64,000 nucleotides of DNA, taken from the NCBI GenBank assembly GCA_910587765.1, contig CAJUNR010000022.1, positions 1 through 64,000 on the forward strand, given 5' to 3'. This document shows positions 1-9,700 of this stretch, piece after piece. The first letter of the stretch is position 1; each line of letters starts with the position of its first letter. This DNA comes from an uncultured Lachnospiraceae bacterium. GTDB taxonomy: Bacteria; Bacillota; Clostridia; Lachnospirales; Lachnospiraceae. Below the pieces are notes generated by a model. It saw only the letters and a program-made list of their open reading frames with translations, was not told the DNA's origin and did no database searches. Both the position numbers and the translations under genes were made by a program.

Positions 1-285
1 CGCATCATACTCAAAAAGCCTTATGGTGATTCTTCCGTCCGGCAGGCTGCTTTCGCACTCAACATGGTATTTCTTTGGTATTTTTCCGAAAATTGTAAAA
101 TTCGTGTCTGTGATCCGTTCCTTGTCCGCTTCGTCCTGCTGGTCTAAAAAATGTTCATTGGGGAAAAACCGGATTTCTTCGTCCCCTGTATATGTTTCGC
201 CGAAAATTTCATTGATTACGGGGATAATCAGCATTCGGCAGTCATTCAGGATTGTCCGGAACGCCCCGTCATATATATTGGCCAT
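1..285 (-). CDS. Rpn/PD-(D/E)XK nuclease-like protein (partial, N-terminus only)
   Basis: A 95-codon open frame begins at an ATG at 285 and runs off the left edge without a stop. A ribosome site (GGAAGGAAACAGG) precedes the ATG and a good promoter lies upstream. The translation opens MANIYDGAFRTILNDCR and later reads KYHVECESSLPDGRITIRLF. That second stretch matches the central strand pattern (YHxECQS, then dG, then IRxFeYD) of the Rpn/PDDEXK-transposase-like family common in Lachnospiraceae, where the E and the Q/E-x-S residues belong to the nuclease core. Members are usually about 300 residues and are linked to recombination or to defence. Only the first third is here, so the catalytic set cannot be completed. 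The family call rests on motif memory. Confidence 0.6.
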   Translation of the reverse strand, partial: MANIYDGAFRTILNDCRMLIIPVINEIFGETYTGDEEIRFFPNEHFLDQQDEADKERITDTNFTIFGKIPKKYHVECESSLPDGRITIRLFEYDA

Positions 286-313
286 ATCCTGTTTCCTTCC
301 TTTTGGTATCTTT

Positions 314-342
314 ACTATATCATTTTTTCATATCAAATTCAA
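314..342 (-). promoter_or_regulatory. Sigma-A promoter for the Rpn-like gene
   Basis: On the minus strand TTGAAT (337-342) is followed after 17 nt by TATAGT (314-319). The element lies 29 bp upstream of the start at 285 and is back to back with the promoter for the downstream kinase gene. Confidence 0.55.
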
Positions 343-368
343 GAATTTCACGAATCTCCGGAAAACAG

Positions 369-397
369 TTGCCCGATGTTTCATATCCGCTTATAAT
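369..397 (+). promoter_or_regulatory. Sigma-A promoter for the cytidylate-kinase-like gene
   Basis: TTGCCC (369-374), a 17-nt spacer and a consensus TATAAT (392-397) lie 42 bp before the ATG at 439. Confidence 0.65.
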
Positions 398-438
398 AGA
401 GGTATCTCGAACACAAAGTATAAACGGAGGATGCGGTT

Positions 439-1029
439 ATGAGAAAAATTATTACAATCGGCCGTGAATTTGGTGCAGGCGGAGGCGAGATCGGAAAGAG
501 ACTGTCAAAGGAATTGGGGATACCGTATTATGACAAGGATATTATTCTGAAAACTGCCATGGCGAACCGGAAGCTCAATCCGGAACAGGTCCGCAGATGG
601 GATGAGAAGGTGCCCGGCAGCTTCGGTTTTGCCCAGAGTCTGTTTGATTTCTACAATAAGCCCCTGGATGAGGAGCTGTGGCGCGCGCAGAAGGATGCGA
701 TCCGCGAGCTGGCCAACAAGGAGAGCTGTGTGATTGTGGGGCGGAACGGCGATTACATTCTCAGGGAATTTGACCACTGCCTGAATGTATTTGTCCACGC
801 CGGTTTTCAGTGGCGGGTGAAGAGAATGGCGGGGATGATGCCGGAGACGCCGCTGGAGCAGGTGGTCGCGGATGTGAAGGCCGCGGACAAAGCCAGAAAA
901 AAATACTGCGCTTATTACACAGGTAAAACCTACGGGGACGCCCGGAACTTTGATCTGACCGTGAATACGGAGAAGCTCGGCATCGAGAAAGCGGTCGGGC
1001 TGATTCTGTCGGCGGCGGAGAAGATCTGA
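439..1029 (+). CDS. Cytidylate kinase-like family protein
   Basis: This 196-residue P-loop kinase belongs to the cytidylate_kin2 (AAA_30-like) group. The N-terminus reads IITIGREFGAGGGEIGKRL, a glycine-rich phosphate-binding loop, followed by YYDKDII as in nucleoside monophosphate kinases. VIVGRNGDYIL near residue 98 is also typical of the family. These proteins are shorter and more divergent than Cmk and usually occur in addition to it, so the substrate is uncertain; nucleotide phosphorylation is the family-level expectation. The start has an excellent site (ACGGAGG) 7-8 nt upstream. The gene is monocistronic, with its own promoter at 369-397 and a separate promoter for the following ABC operon. 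Confidence 0.85.
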   Translation: MRKIITIGREFGAGGGEIGKRLSKELGIPYYDKDIILKTAMANRKLNPEQVRRWDEKVPGSFGFAQSLFDFYNKPLDEELWRAQKDAIRELANKESCVIVGRNGDYILREFDHCLNVFVHAGFQWRVKRMAGMMPETPLEQVVADVKAADKARKKYCAYYTGKTYGDARNFDLTVNTEKLGIEKAVGLILSAAEKI

Positions 1030-1034
1030 GGTAT

Positions 1035-1046
1035 ATTGTATACAAT
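1035..1046. promoter_or_regulatory. 12-bp palindrome, candidate operator
   Basis: ATTGTATACAAT is a perfect palindrome 14 bp upstream of the -35 box at 1061. The TTGTATACAA core resembles GntR-family half-sites. No cognate regulator is adjacent, so binding is an inference. Confidence 0.35.
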
Positions 1047-1060
1047 TATACACTTTTTTC

Positions 1061-1089
1061 TTGACAAGAGCGTCAGAAAAATTTATACT
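1061..1089 (+). promoter_or_regulatory. Sigma-A promoter of the amino-acid ABC operon
   Basis: A consensus TTGACA (1061-1066), a 17-nt spacer and TATACT (1084-1089). About 90 nt of structured leader follow before the lipoprotein gene. Confidence 0.75.
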
Positions 1090-1103
1090 TATGCATGAGC
1101 ATC

Positions 1104-1163
1104 AAAGGCGGTGTAGAAACATACATCGCCTTTCTGCTTAAAATGACCGGCAGATGCTGCCGG
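1104..1163 (+). promoter_or_regulatory. Two hairpins in the ABC operon leader
   Basis: The first hairpin pairs AAAGGCGGTGTA (1104-1115) with TACATCGCCTTT (1122-1133), 12 bp with one wobble. The second pairs CCGGCAG (1147-1153) with CTGCCGG (1157-1163) and ends just before the ribosome site. A weak U-rich stretch follows the first stem, so it could attenuate, or it could simply stabilise the mRNA. It matches no riboswitch class that I recognise. Confidence 0.45.
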
Positions 1164-1185
1164 AGGAAAAGGAGAGTACATAATT

Positions 1186-2058
1186 ATGAAAAAGTTGCTT
1201 GTAATGTCAATGATTGCCTGCATGGCGTTTTCCATGACCGCCTGCGGTTCCAAAGAAGAGGCGCCGGCACAGGCTCCTGCAGAGGAGGGTGCGGAAGCGC
1301 CGGCAGAGGAGACGCCGGCTCCCGCAGAGGATGGCGCGGAAGATGCTGCCGCACCGGCTTCCGGTGACAAGACCTGGATTATCGCTATGGATACCGTGTT
1401 CCGTCCGTTTGAGTTCACGGATGAGAACGGCGATTTCGTCGGCATTGACGTCGACGTTATGAAGGCGGTTGCAGAAGACCAGGGCTTCAATTATGAGATT
1501 CAGAGCCTTGGATGGGACGCGGCGGTAGCTGCCGTTCAGGCAGGTCAGGCGGACGGTCTGATTGCGGGCGCTTCGATTACCGATGAGAGAAAGGCGTCCG
1601 GCTGGATCTTCTCCGAAGGTTACTACAATGCGACGCAGACGTTCGTATTTCCGGAGGGCACCGATGTCTCCGGACTTGACGATCCGTTTGAGTATCTGAA
1701 AGGAAAGAATGTGGCGGTGAAAAACGGTACCGCGGGCGCTGACTTCGCGAACAGCCTGAAGGACGAGTACGGATTTACCGTCACCGTGTTTGAGGATTCT
1801 CCGACCATGTATCAGGATGTGATCCTTGGCAACAGCGCGGCGTGCGTGGAGGATACCCCGATTATGGCCGATTCCATCAAGGTCGGCAATCTGGCGCTTG
1901 AGATCCCGGAGGGAATGGAGAGCGACGGCGCTCCCTACGGCTTTGCGATCATGAACGAGGCAAATCAGGAGCTTCTGGATATGTTCAACGCAGGTCTTGC
2001 GAACATCAGAGAAAATGGAACCTATGATCAGATCATTGCGAAGTACCTCGGAGAATAA
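1186..2058 (+). CDS. Amino-acid ABC transporter substrate-binding lipoprotein
   Basis: A 290-residue extracytoplasmic solute-binding protein of the SBP_bac_3 (GlnH/HisJ) family. It starts with a lipoprotein signal (MKKLLVMSMIACMAFSMTAC, lipobox TAC with Cys20), then an Ala/Pro/Glu-rich linker to about residue 60. The binding domain opens TWIIAMDTVFRPFEFTDENG and contains QAGQADGLIAGASITDER, the segment that contacts the ligand alpha-carboxylate in this family. A polar or acidic amino acid is expected; the exact ligand cannot be read from sequence. It is first in a three-gene operon with a HisM-type permease and a GlnQ-type ATPase, driven by the promoter at 1061. Confidence 0.92.
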   Translation: MKKLLVMSMIACMAFSMTACGSKEEAPAQAPAEEGAEAPAEETPAPAEDGAEDAAAPASGDKTWIIAMDTVFRPFEFTDENGDFVGIDVDVMKAVAEDQGFNYEIQSLGWDAAVAAVQAGQADGLIAGASITDERKASGWIFSEGYYNATQTFVFPEGTDVSGLDDPFEYLKGKNVAVKNGTAGADFANSLKDEYGFTVTVFEDSPTMYQDVILGNSAACVEDTPIMADSIKVGNLALEIPEGMESDGAPYGFAIMNEANQELLDMFNAGLANIRENGTYDQIIAKYLGE

Positions 2059-2101
2059 CCGTTTCTGAACGGACTGCTTTACAGTAAGGAGAACCTGACT
2101 T

Positions 2102-2770
2102 ATGATATCTATCATACAAGTATACGGCCTTATGCTGCTCATGGCGCTCGGAAGAACGCTTTTGATGACCATCCTGGCCGTGATCATTGCCATGGTGATC
2201 GGTACGATCTTCGGACTTATGAATGTGGGACACAACCGGATCCTCAACTTTATTGGTACGGTTTATGTGGATGCGGTCCGCGGCGTGCCGCTGATCGTGC
2301 TGGCCTATTTTATCTATTTTGGCGTACCTGTAGGGATTCAGGGGCTTGGATTTCCTGATTTCCGTCTGAATGCGCTTCAGGCCGGAACGATCGCCCTTTC
2401 CATGAACTGCGGCGCTTATATGGCGGAGATCATAAGAGCAGGTATCCAGAGTGTGGACCGGGGACAGATGGAAGCAGGCAGGAGCCTGGGGCTGTCCTAC
2501 GGCGCAAGCATGGCACTGATCGTCATCCCGCAGGCGGTCCGCACCATGATCCCTTCCATCGTCAACCAGTTTATCATCACGCTGAAGGATACGTCGATTC
2601 TCTCCGTGATCGGTTTCCCGGAACTGACCAATGTCGGTAAGACCATCATGGGAAATACGTTCAAGAATCTGCAGACCTGGACCATTATCGGTATCATGTA
2701 TATGGCAGTCATCGTGACTCTGAGCAAGGTTGCCAAGCAGATTGAGAGGAGGGTGAACCGTGGCAGATAA
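2102..2770 (+). CDS. Amino-acid ABC transporter permease
   Basis: A 222-residue inner-membrane subunit of the HisM/GlnP type. Hydrophobic segments begin immediately (LMLLMALGRTLLMTILAVII) and the EAA loop reads GQMEAGRSLGLSYGASMALIVIPQA, the contact site for the ATPase. Length and topology are normal for a homodimeric permease. The ATG has AAGGAG about 10 nt upstream. The stop lies inside the downstream ATPase gene: the two frames overlap by 11 nt, which implies translational coupling. Confidence 0.93.
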   Translation: MISIIQVYGLMLLMALGRTLLMTILAVIIAMVIGTIFGLMNVGHNRILNFIGTVYVDAVRGVPLIVLAYFIYFGVPVGIQGLGFPDFRLNALQAGTIALSMNCGAYMAEIIRAGIQSVDRGQMEAGRSLGLSYGASMALIVIPQAVRTMIPSIVNQFIITLKDTSILSVIGFPELTNVGKTIMGNTFKNLQTWTIIGIMYMAVIVTLSKVAKQIERRVNRGR

Positions 2771-3527
2771 GCAGAAGCAGGCAGCGGCCGCAGGCAGCCC
2801 CTGCAAAATTCATGTGACGAATCTGAAGAAGAATTTCGGTAAGCTGGAAGTGCTCAAGGATATCAGCCTTGACGTGACGGAAGGGGAAGTCGTCGTCCTG
2901 ATCGGTCCGTCCGGAAGCGGCAAATCCACGCTGCTTCGGTGTCTGAATCAACTGGAAACCGCCACCAGCGGACAGATTATCATCGACGGCTATGACGTGA
3001 CGGACAGACATACGGACATTAATAAGGTGCGAGAGAACATCGGCATGGTGTTTCAGCATTTTAACCTGTTCAATCATCTGACCGTTATGGACAATATGAC
3101 GCTGGCGCCGGTTCACCTGAAGCTGGCGACAAAGGAAGAGGCGCGCAGGTCGGCGCAGCAGCTTCTCGCCAGAGTCGGTCTGGAGGACAAGACGGAGGCA
3201 TATCCGAGCCAGCTCTCGGGCGGACAGAAACAGCGTGTGGCGATTGCCCGCGCGCTGGCCATGAAACCGGATATCATGCTGTTTGACGAGCCGACCAGCG
3301 CGCTCGACCCGGAGATGGTCGGAGAGGTTCTGGCGGTCATGAAGGAACTGGCGCGGGAAGGCATGACGATGATGGTCGTCACTCATGAGATCGGATTCGC
3401 CAGAGAAGTGGCGGACCGGGTCATCTTCATGGAAGGCGGCTACATCGTGGAAGAGGGGACTCCGGAGGAGCTGATTCTGCATCCGCAGGAACCGAGAACC
3501 ATTGATTTCCTGAGCAAAGTGTTATAA
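2760..3527 (+). CDS. Amino-acid ABC transporter ATP-binding protein
   Basis: A 255-residue ABC ATPase of the GlnQ/HisP type that powers the permease encoded just upstream. It carries Walker A GPSGSGKST, the Q-loop in MVFQHFNLF, signature LSGGQKQR, Walker B IMLFDEP and the H-loop TH. The start is a GTG at 2760 inside the end of the permease gene, preceded by GAGAGGAGG within the permease coding sequence, so it is translationally coupled. About a dozen extra N-terminal residues rich in Gln and Ala precede the domain. An intrinsic terminator follows at once. Confidence 0.93.
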   Translation: MADKQKQAAAAGSPCKIHVTNLKKNFGKLEVLKDISLDVTEGEVVVLIGPSGSGKSTLLRCLNQLETATSGQIIIDGYDVTDRHTDINKVRENIGMVFQHFNLFNHLTVMDNMTLAPVHLKLATKEEARRSAQQLLARVGLEDKTEAYPSQLSGGQKQRVAIARALAMKPDIMLFDEPTSALDPEMVGEVLAVMKELAREGMTMMVVTHEIGFAREVADRVIFMEGGYIVEEGTPEELILHPQEPRTIDFLSKVL

Positions 3528-3538
3528 AAGACGCCTGA

Positions 3539-3568
3539 AGCGCCCGCTTATGCTGTGGGCGCTTTTTT
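3539..3568 (+). terminator. Intrinsic terminator of the amino-acid ABC operon
   Basis: AGCGCCCGC pairs with GTGGGCGCT (9 bp, one wobble) around a 7-nt loop, followed by six T. Confidence 0.85.
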
Positions 3569-3637
3569 CTGCCGTGGGGCGCGGATGTGCGAAGCAGCCC
3601 GGTTCATGCGTTTGCTCTGAAAACGGGAAAGAAGTAG

Positions 3638-3666
3638 TTGACTTTTTTGCGTTAAAGCGATATAAT
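3638..3666 (+). promoter_or_regulatory. Sigma-A promoter of the TrpXYZ-type ABC operon
   Basis: TTGACT (3638-3643), a 17-nt spacer and a consensus TATAAT (3661-3666), 59 bp before the ATG at 3725. Confidence 0.8.
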
Positions 3667-3724
3667 CGAAAAAGCTATTACGGAATAGCAAATTTTTAGA
3701 TAGAAGAAAAACGGAGGAAAAGAC

Positions 3725-4783
3725 ATGAAAAAGATTTTAGCAATTGCCATGGCGATGACCATGGGCCTTGGTCTGGTTGCCTGCGGCGGCGGAAACAGCG
3801 CTGCGGATTCGACGGCAGAGACGGATGGTACGGCGGAGGCGCCTGCGGAGGATGTGCCTGCGGGGGATGCATCCGCGCCTGAGGAAGCTCCGTCCGGAGA
3901 AGGTACATATACGGTCGGCATCTGTCAGCTCGTACAGCACGAGGCGCTGGATGCGGCTACGCAGGGCTTTAAGGATGCTCTGAACGAGGAGCTTGGCGAA
4001 GGAACGGTCGTATTCGACGAGCAGAACGCGCAGAACGATTCCCCCACCTGCGCTACGATTATCAACGGTTTTGTATCCGGCGATGTAGACCTGATTCTTG
4101 CCAACGCAACGCCGGCGCTTCAGGCGGCTCAGGCGGGAACCAATGAGATTCCGATCCTCGGTACTTCCGTAACCGAGTACGGAGTGGCGCTGGGAATCGA
4201 CGGATTTGACGGAACGGTGGGAGGCAATATCTCCGGTACTTCCGATCTGGCTCCGCTTGACGAGCAGGCGGCGATGCTTCAGGAACTGTTCCCGGATGCG
4301 AAGAACGTAGGCCTGATCTATTGTACAACAGAAGCGAACTCTCAGTATCAGGTCGATGAAGTGCAGAAATTCCTTGAGGAACTGGGATATACGTGCAAAC
4401 AGTATGGCTTCTCTGATTCCAACGACCTGTCTGCGGTAGCTACCACCGCGGTGGCGGACAACGACGTACTCTATGTTCCGACGGACAATACGGTGGCGTC
4501 CAATGCAGAGCTTCTCAACAACATCGCGCAGCCGGCGAAGGTTCCGGTGATTGCGGGTGAGGAAGGCATCTGTACCGGCTGCGGCGTGGCGACGCTGTCC
4601 ATCAGCTACTATGATCTGGGCGTGGCGACCGGCAAAATGGCGGCCAAGATTCTCACCGGCGCCGCGGATATTTCCACGATGCCGATCGAGTACGCTCCGC
4701 AGTTTACGAAGAAGTACAACGCACCGCTTTGCGAAGCGCTCGAGATTACGATTCCGGATGACTATGTTGCCATCGGAGAATAA
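3725..4783 (+). CDS. ABC transporter substrate-binding lipoprotein (ABC_sub_bind family)
   Basis: A 352-residue binding protein with a lipoprotein signal ending in GLGLVACGGG and a 40-residue acidic, Ala/Pro-rich linker. The mature domain starts TYTVGICQLVQHEALDAATQGF, the hallmark opening of the PF04392 (TrpX/YtfQ-like) family that takes up tryptophan, tyrosine or related aromatic compounds. Further family features are ATPALQAAQAGTNEIPILGTSVT and a late YYDLGVATGKMAAKIL. It is followed by a LivH-type permease and a single ATPase, the standard three-part set. The ligand was not determined. The 216 bp before the permease gene contain one GC-rich hairpin near 4845-4880 but no clear promoter, so read-through is likely. 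Confidence 0.88.
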   Translation: MKKILAIAMAMTMGLGLVACGGGNSAADSTAETDGTAEAPAEDVPAGDASAPEEAPSGEGTYTVGICQLVQHEALDAATQGFKDALNEELGEGTVVFDEQNAQNDSPTCATIINGFVSGDVDLILANATPALQAAQAGTNEIPILGTSVTEYGVALGIDGFDGTVGGNISGTSDLAPLDEQAAMLQELFPDAKNVGLIYCTTEANSQYQVDEVQKFLEELGYTCKQYGFSDSNDLSAVATTAVADNDVLYVPTDNTVASNAELLNNIAQPAKVPVIAGEEGICTGCGVATLSISYYDLGVATGKMAAKILTGAADISTMPIEYAPQFTKKYNAPLCEALEITIPDDYVAIGE

Positions 4784-4999
4784 ACCGGAAGCCGCGCGGC
4801 GGACGGAGTAGAACGAAAAATGACAGGATAGCATATTCTGGCGGCGGCAGCGAGACTGGAGGATTCCTCTCTCGCTGTTGTCGTTGCGTACGGGCTGTCT
4901 GCATGCGGCGGTCCTGCAAAAGTATATGCCCGCGCCGGGCGGGTGGAAAACAATATAAAAGATCTTACAACAGGATGAATCTGCTGAGGTGATGAGAAA

Positions 5000-5917
5000 A
5001 TGAATATTTTGAATTTGATCAACGCTCTTCCGGGGGCGGTGGCGCAGGGACTAATCTGGGGTATCATGGCGATCGGTGTCTACATCACCTTCCGCATCCT
5101 CGATATCGCGGACCTGACCGTGGACGGTACGCTCTGCACCGGCGGCGCGGTCTGTATCATGATGATGCAGAGCGGACAGAATATCTGGGTGTCCATGGCG
5201 GCGGCTCTGGCAGCCGGTCTGCTGGCGGGAATGGTGACCGGTCTGCTGCATACTTTTATGGGGATACCGGCGATTCTGTCGGGTATCCTGACCCAGCTTG
5301 GACTGTATTCGGTAAATTTGAAAATAATGGGAAAGGCAAATCAGGCGATCAATGTGGATAAATATGATCTGCTGGTTTCCCTCCGCTATATTAAAGGCGT
5401 ACCTTTCTATAAAAATACGATTCTGATCGTATCGCTGACGATTCTGCTGATGATCCTGTTTCTGTACTGGTTTTTCGGGACCGAGCTTGGCTGTTCCCTG
5501 CGTGCGACCGGGTGCAATGACCGGATGGCGAGAGCGCAGGGCATCAACACGGATTTTAACCGGGTGCTAGGACTGATGATTTCCAATGCGCTGGTGGCTT
5601 TTTCGGGCGCGTTTCTCAGCCAGTATCAGGGCTTCGCGGACGTCAACATGGGGCGCGGGGCGATCGTGATCGGCCTGGCGGCGGTTATTATCGGCGAGGC
5701 GGTCTTCGGCAGGATTTTCCGGAACTTCGGGTTCCGTCTTCTGGCGGTTGCCTTCGGTTCCATCATTTATTATTTTGTCCTGCAGATCGTGATCTGGATG
5801 GGCATTGATACGGATCTACTGAAACTTCTGTCGGCGGCAGTGGTGGCGGTCTTCCTGGCGATCCCTACCTGGAAGAGCCGGTATTTCTCAAAATCGTTCA
5901 GTAAGGGAGGCAGGTAA
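5000..5917 (+). CDS. ABC transporter permease (TrpXYZ type)
   Basis: A 305-residue polytopic permease of the BPD_transp_2 (LivH/RbsC-like) family. It has about eight hydrophobic segments, an early GLIWGIMAIGVYITFRILDIADLTVDG that is diagnostic for permeases paired with PF04392 binding proteins, and a cytoplasmic loop LGCSLRATGCNDRMARAQGI that corresponds to the ATPase contact region. It ends 1 nt before the ATPase gene. The ribosome site is GAGGTGA, 9 nt upstream. It probably forms a homodimer. Confidence 0.9.
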   Translation: MNILNLINALPGAVAQGLIWGIMAIGVYITFRILDIADLTVDGTLCTGGAVCIMMMQSGQNIWVSMAAALAAGLLAGMVTGLLHTFMGIPAILSGILTQLGLYSVNLKIMGKANQAINVDKYDLLVSLRYIKGVPFYKNTILIVSLTILLMILFLYWFFGTELGCSLRATGCNDRMARAQGINTDFNRVLGLMISNALVAFSGAFLSQYQGFADVNMGRGAIVIGLAAVIIGEAVFGRIFRNFGFRLLAVAFGSIIYYFVLQIVIWMGIDTDLLKLLSAAVVAVFLAIPTWKSRYFSKSFSKGGR

Positions 5918-5918
5918 G

Positions 5919-6713
5919 ATGCTGGAAATCAAAAATATATCCAAGACCTTCAATCCGGGAACGGTCAACGAGAAAAGGGCGCTCAAAAACGTGAATCTGA
6001 CTCTGGAGGACGGGGATTTTGTCACGGTGATCGGCGGCAACGGAGCCGGCAAGTCTACGATGCTTAACGCCATCGCCGGCGTCTGGCCGGTGGATCAGGG
6101 GCAGATTCTGATTGACGGACAGGATGTGACGAAGCTGCCGGAATACAGGCGCGCGGCATTTCTGGGGCGGGTATTCCAGGATCCCATGAACGGGACCGCT
6201 GCGACGATGGGGATTGAGGAAAATCTGGCGCTGGCGCTCCGCCGGGGGCAGAGCCGGACTCTGCGGGCCGGAATCAAAAATAACGAGCGGGAGGCGTACA
6301 GAAGACTGCTGGCGACGCTGGGCCTTGGGCTGGAGGATCGGCTCACTTCCAAAGTCGGACTGCTGTCCGGGGGACAGAGGCAGGCGCTGACGCTTTTGAT
6401 GGCGACGCTGAAGAAACCAAAGCTTCTGCTTCTGGACGAACATACGGCGGCGCTGGATCCGAAGACGGCGGCCAAGGTGCTGGAGACGACGGACCGGATC
6501 GTCAACCGGGACAGACTGACGACGCTGATGATCACTCACAATATGAAGGATGCCATCGTTCACGGCAACCGCCTGATTATGATGATGGACGGCAATATCA
6601 TTCTCGATATCCGGGGAGAGGAGAAGAAGAGCCTGACCGTGGAAGACCTGCTCCATAAGTTTGAGGAGGTCAGCGGCGAAGAGTTCGCAAGCGATAAGGC
6701 GATTCTGGGATAA
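5919..6713 (+). CDS. ABC transporter ATP-binding protein (TrpXYZ type)
   Basis: A 264-residue ABC ATPase with Walker A GGNGAGKST, the Q-loop region RVFQDPMNGTAATMGIEENL, signature LLSGGQRQALTL, Walker B LLLLDEHTAALDPKT and H-loop THNM. The DEHTAALDPKT form, with His in place of Pro after DE, is usual for this subfamily. It is the last gene of the operon that starts at 3725. A strong hairpin shared with ileS follows. Confidence 0.92.
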   Translation: MLEIKNISKTFNPGTVNEKRALKNVNLTLEDGDFVTVIGGNGAGKSTMLNAIAGVWPVDQGQILIDGQDVTKLPEYRRAAFLGRVFQDPMNGTAATMGIEENLALALRRGQSRTLRAGIKNNEREAYRRLLATLGLGLEDRLTSKVGLLSGGQRQALTLLMATLKKPKLLLLDEHTAALDPKTAAKVLETTDRIVNRDRLTTLMITHNMKDAIVHGNRLIMMMDGNIILDIRGEEKKSLTVEDLLHKFEEVSGEEFASDKAILG

Positions 6714-6719
6714 AAAACA

Positions 6720-6747
6720 GGGCAGGGGAAGGAATCTTCCCCTGCCC
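6720..6747. terminator. Bidirectional intrinsic terminator
   Basis: GGGCAGGGGAAG and CTTCCCCTGCCC form a perfect 12-bp stem with a GAAT loop. T-rich tracts flank it in both directions (GTTTT on the plus strand, TGTTTTTT on the minus strand), so it serves both the ABC operon and ileS. Confidence 0.85.
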
Positions 6748-6750
6748 GTT

Positions 6751-9700
6751 TTACGGAGCTTTGCCGACCGAAATTTTTATTTTCTTATCTTTTTCGGTTT
6801 CTATCTCGAGCACGCATTCCGGCGCTGAGACGGTATCCGTCCGGGCCAGCGTTTCCCGGCAGATATAATCCAGCCATTGCTCCGGAACTTCGCCCTCGAA
6901 GGCGAGCAGAATCGTATCTGTAATTTCACAGCCGATCTGTTTTCTCGCATCCTGGATATTTCTGACCAGATCCCTCGCCAGACCTTCGGCTTTCAGTTCC
7001 TCCGTGAGGGTCAGATCGAGAGAAACGACGATTCCGTGGCTGCTGGCGACATGCTGTCCGTCTTTGGCCCGGTAGGTCACGAGGATAATATCCGCGTCGA
7101 AGCGTTCTTCCTGACCGTCCGTCCGCAGCATTACGGAGCCGCCTTCCATCCGGAAGTTTCCGCTTTTGACCGCCCGGATGATTTCCGCGATCCGGTCGGG
7201 ATATCTGCTGCGGATTTCCTGAAAATTGGGATCGTATCGGACGTCCGCGATCGCCTGCGCGTCGTCAAGAATTTCGACGGTCTTTACATTCAGTTCATCC
7301 GCGATGATCTCCTGAAACTCTTCAACGACGCCGTTTCCGGAGCTGTCCGGCAGCGCGACTTTCAGACGGCTCAGAGGCTGTCTGTTTTTCAGCCGGTTTT
7401 TGCTGCGGACCGAGTGTGCGAGCGAAATCACCTCCCGCACGAGCGCGACGTCCGCGATCAGTTTTTCGTCCGCAAAGGCCTGCGGAATTTCCGGCCACGG
7501 TGCAAGGTGTACGGAAAATTCATCCGTCAGAACTTTGTATATTTTTTCTGAAATGATGGGCGCGACCGGAGCAAACAGCCGGGTGGTGCATACAAGGACA
7601 TAGGAAAGGGTCTGATACGCCGCCAGTTTGTCCGCGGACATCCCGCTGCTCCAGAACCGTCTTCTGGAACGCCGGATATACCAGTTGGTCAGTCCGTCGA
7701 TCAGGGAACTCATGGATTCCACATACCTGTTTACCTGGTAGGAATCCATGTTTTCGGTAATGGTCTGCCGGGTGTCGTATAATTTGGCCAGGATCCATTT
7801 GTCCAGTTGATTGTCCGACGAGGGCGCCTCAATCTTCTCCGGCCGGAATCCGTCGATGTTCGCATAGGAGATATAAAAATTGCAGGCGTTCCAGTAGGGC
7901 AGAAGGATCTGCTGGAAGGCCTCCTGGATTCCCGACTCGTCAAACAGCAGGTCGCCGATCAGCATGGCGTTGCTCTGATACAGATAGAGACGGAAGGCGT
8001 CTGTGCCGTACTGTTTCATCAACTGCATCGGATCGGTATAATTGCGGGACGATTTGGAAAGCTTTTTCCCGTCCCTGGCCAGAATGGTGCCGTGGACAAT
8101 ACAGTTTTGGAACGCGGGTTTGTCAAACAGCGCCACCGACAATACGTGCAGATAGTAAAACCAGCATCGAATCTGTCCGGTGTATTCCACGATAAAATCG
8201 CTCGGAAAATGCGATTCAAACCATTCGCGGTTCTCAAACGGATAATGCTTCTGGGCGAACGGCACGGAGCCGCTCTCAAACCAGCAGTCCAGAACCTCGG
8301 GAACACGGCGCATGGTCTTTCCGCAGCGTTTGCACGGGAACGTGATTTTGTCCATGTGCTGCCGGTGAAGGTTCGTCAGACGGATGCCGCTGACCTCATG
8401 GATTTCATCAATGCTGCCCAGCACCACGCGTTCGCCGCAGTCTTCGCATTCCCAGATGGGGATCGGGGTGCTCCAGTAGCGGTTTCTGGAAATATTCCAG
8501 TCTCTGGCGTTTGCAAGCCAGTTGCCGAAACGCCCGTGCTTTACGGTATCCGGCACCCAGTGGATGTCTTCGTTCAACTGAATCATGCGGTCTTTGATTT
8601 TTCCGATGTCAAAATACCAGGCGTCCATCGCCTTGTAAATCAAAGGTCTTTTGCAGCGCCAGCAGTGCGGATAATTGTGCTCGATCGTTCCGTCCGCCAC
8701 GGCTTTTCCGTTCTCATACAGAAAACGGATGATTGCGGGATTTGTCTCGATGACGTTCCTCTCATGGGCGGGATCGTAAAAATCGGTGATTTCCTCCGTA
8801 AAACGACCTTTTTCGTCCACCGGATTGACGAGCGGAATCCGATATTTTTTGCAGGTCCAGTAATCGTCTTCGCCGAATGCGGGAGCCGTGTGAACGATAC
8901 CGACGCCTTCCTCCGAACCGACATAGTCGGCCGAAACGACGCGGAACGCGCCGTCCGCCTTTTTGTCGGCAAAATAATCGAATAAAGGTTCATACGTCTT
9001 TCCCAGCAGATCCCGCCCCTTACATTCTTTCACGATGACAGGGGATTTGCCGAAGATTTTTTCGTATCCGGCCAGCGTATTTTTGCAGGCTACGTAGATC
9101 GAATCGCCCGCTTCCGCGTATGCGTAGTCCAGTTGTTCGCCCACGGCCAGACACATGTTGGAAGGCAGCGTCCAGGGAGTGGTCGTCCAGGCGAGGAAAT
9201 ACACCGGTTTTCCGTCGACCACCTCGTCGGTTCGGAATCTCGCGATGACCCACCGATCCTGTCTCAGCCTTGTGGAATCCGACTCGCGGGTATCGGAGAT
9301 GGACAGGGAGGTTTCGCAGTGCATGCAGTAGGGAGTGACGCGGTAATCACGGTAAATATAGCCTTTGTCGTAGCACTGTTTAAAAGCCCACATGACGCTC
9401 TCCATGAAATCCGTATTCATCGTCTTGTAGGCCCCGTCGTAGTCGACCCAGCGGGCCATCTGCTCGACGTATTCTTTCCAGGCTTCGTTGTTGCTCGACA
9501 CGATCTCGAAGCATTTCTCATTAAACTGTTCGATGCCGAGCTGTTTCTCGATCTCATTTTTGTCGTTGATGCCAAGCTGCGCCTCGGCCTGATTTTCAAT
9601 CGGCAGTCCGTGGCAGTCCCAGCCCCAGACGCGCGGGACGCGGTATCCTCTCATGGTCCAGTATCTGGCGATCATGTCTTTGATAAAAGACACCAGAACG

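Noticed and set aside
23..467. Overlapping plus-strand open frames at the left edge
   Set aside because: They lie antisense to the Rpn-like gene, have no ribosome site and read as low-complexity translation.
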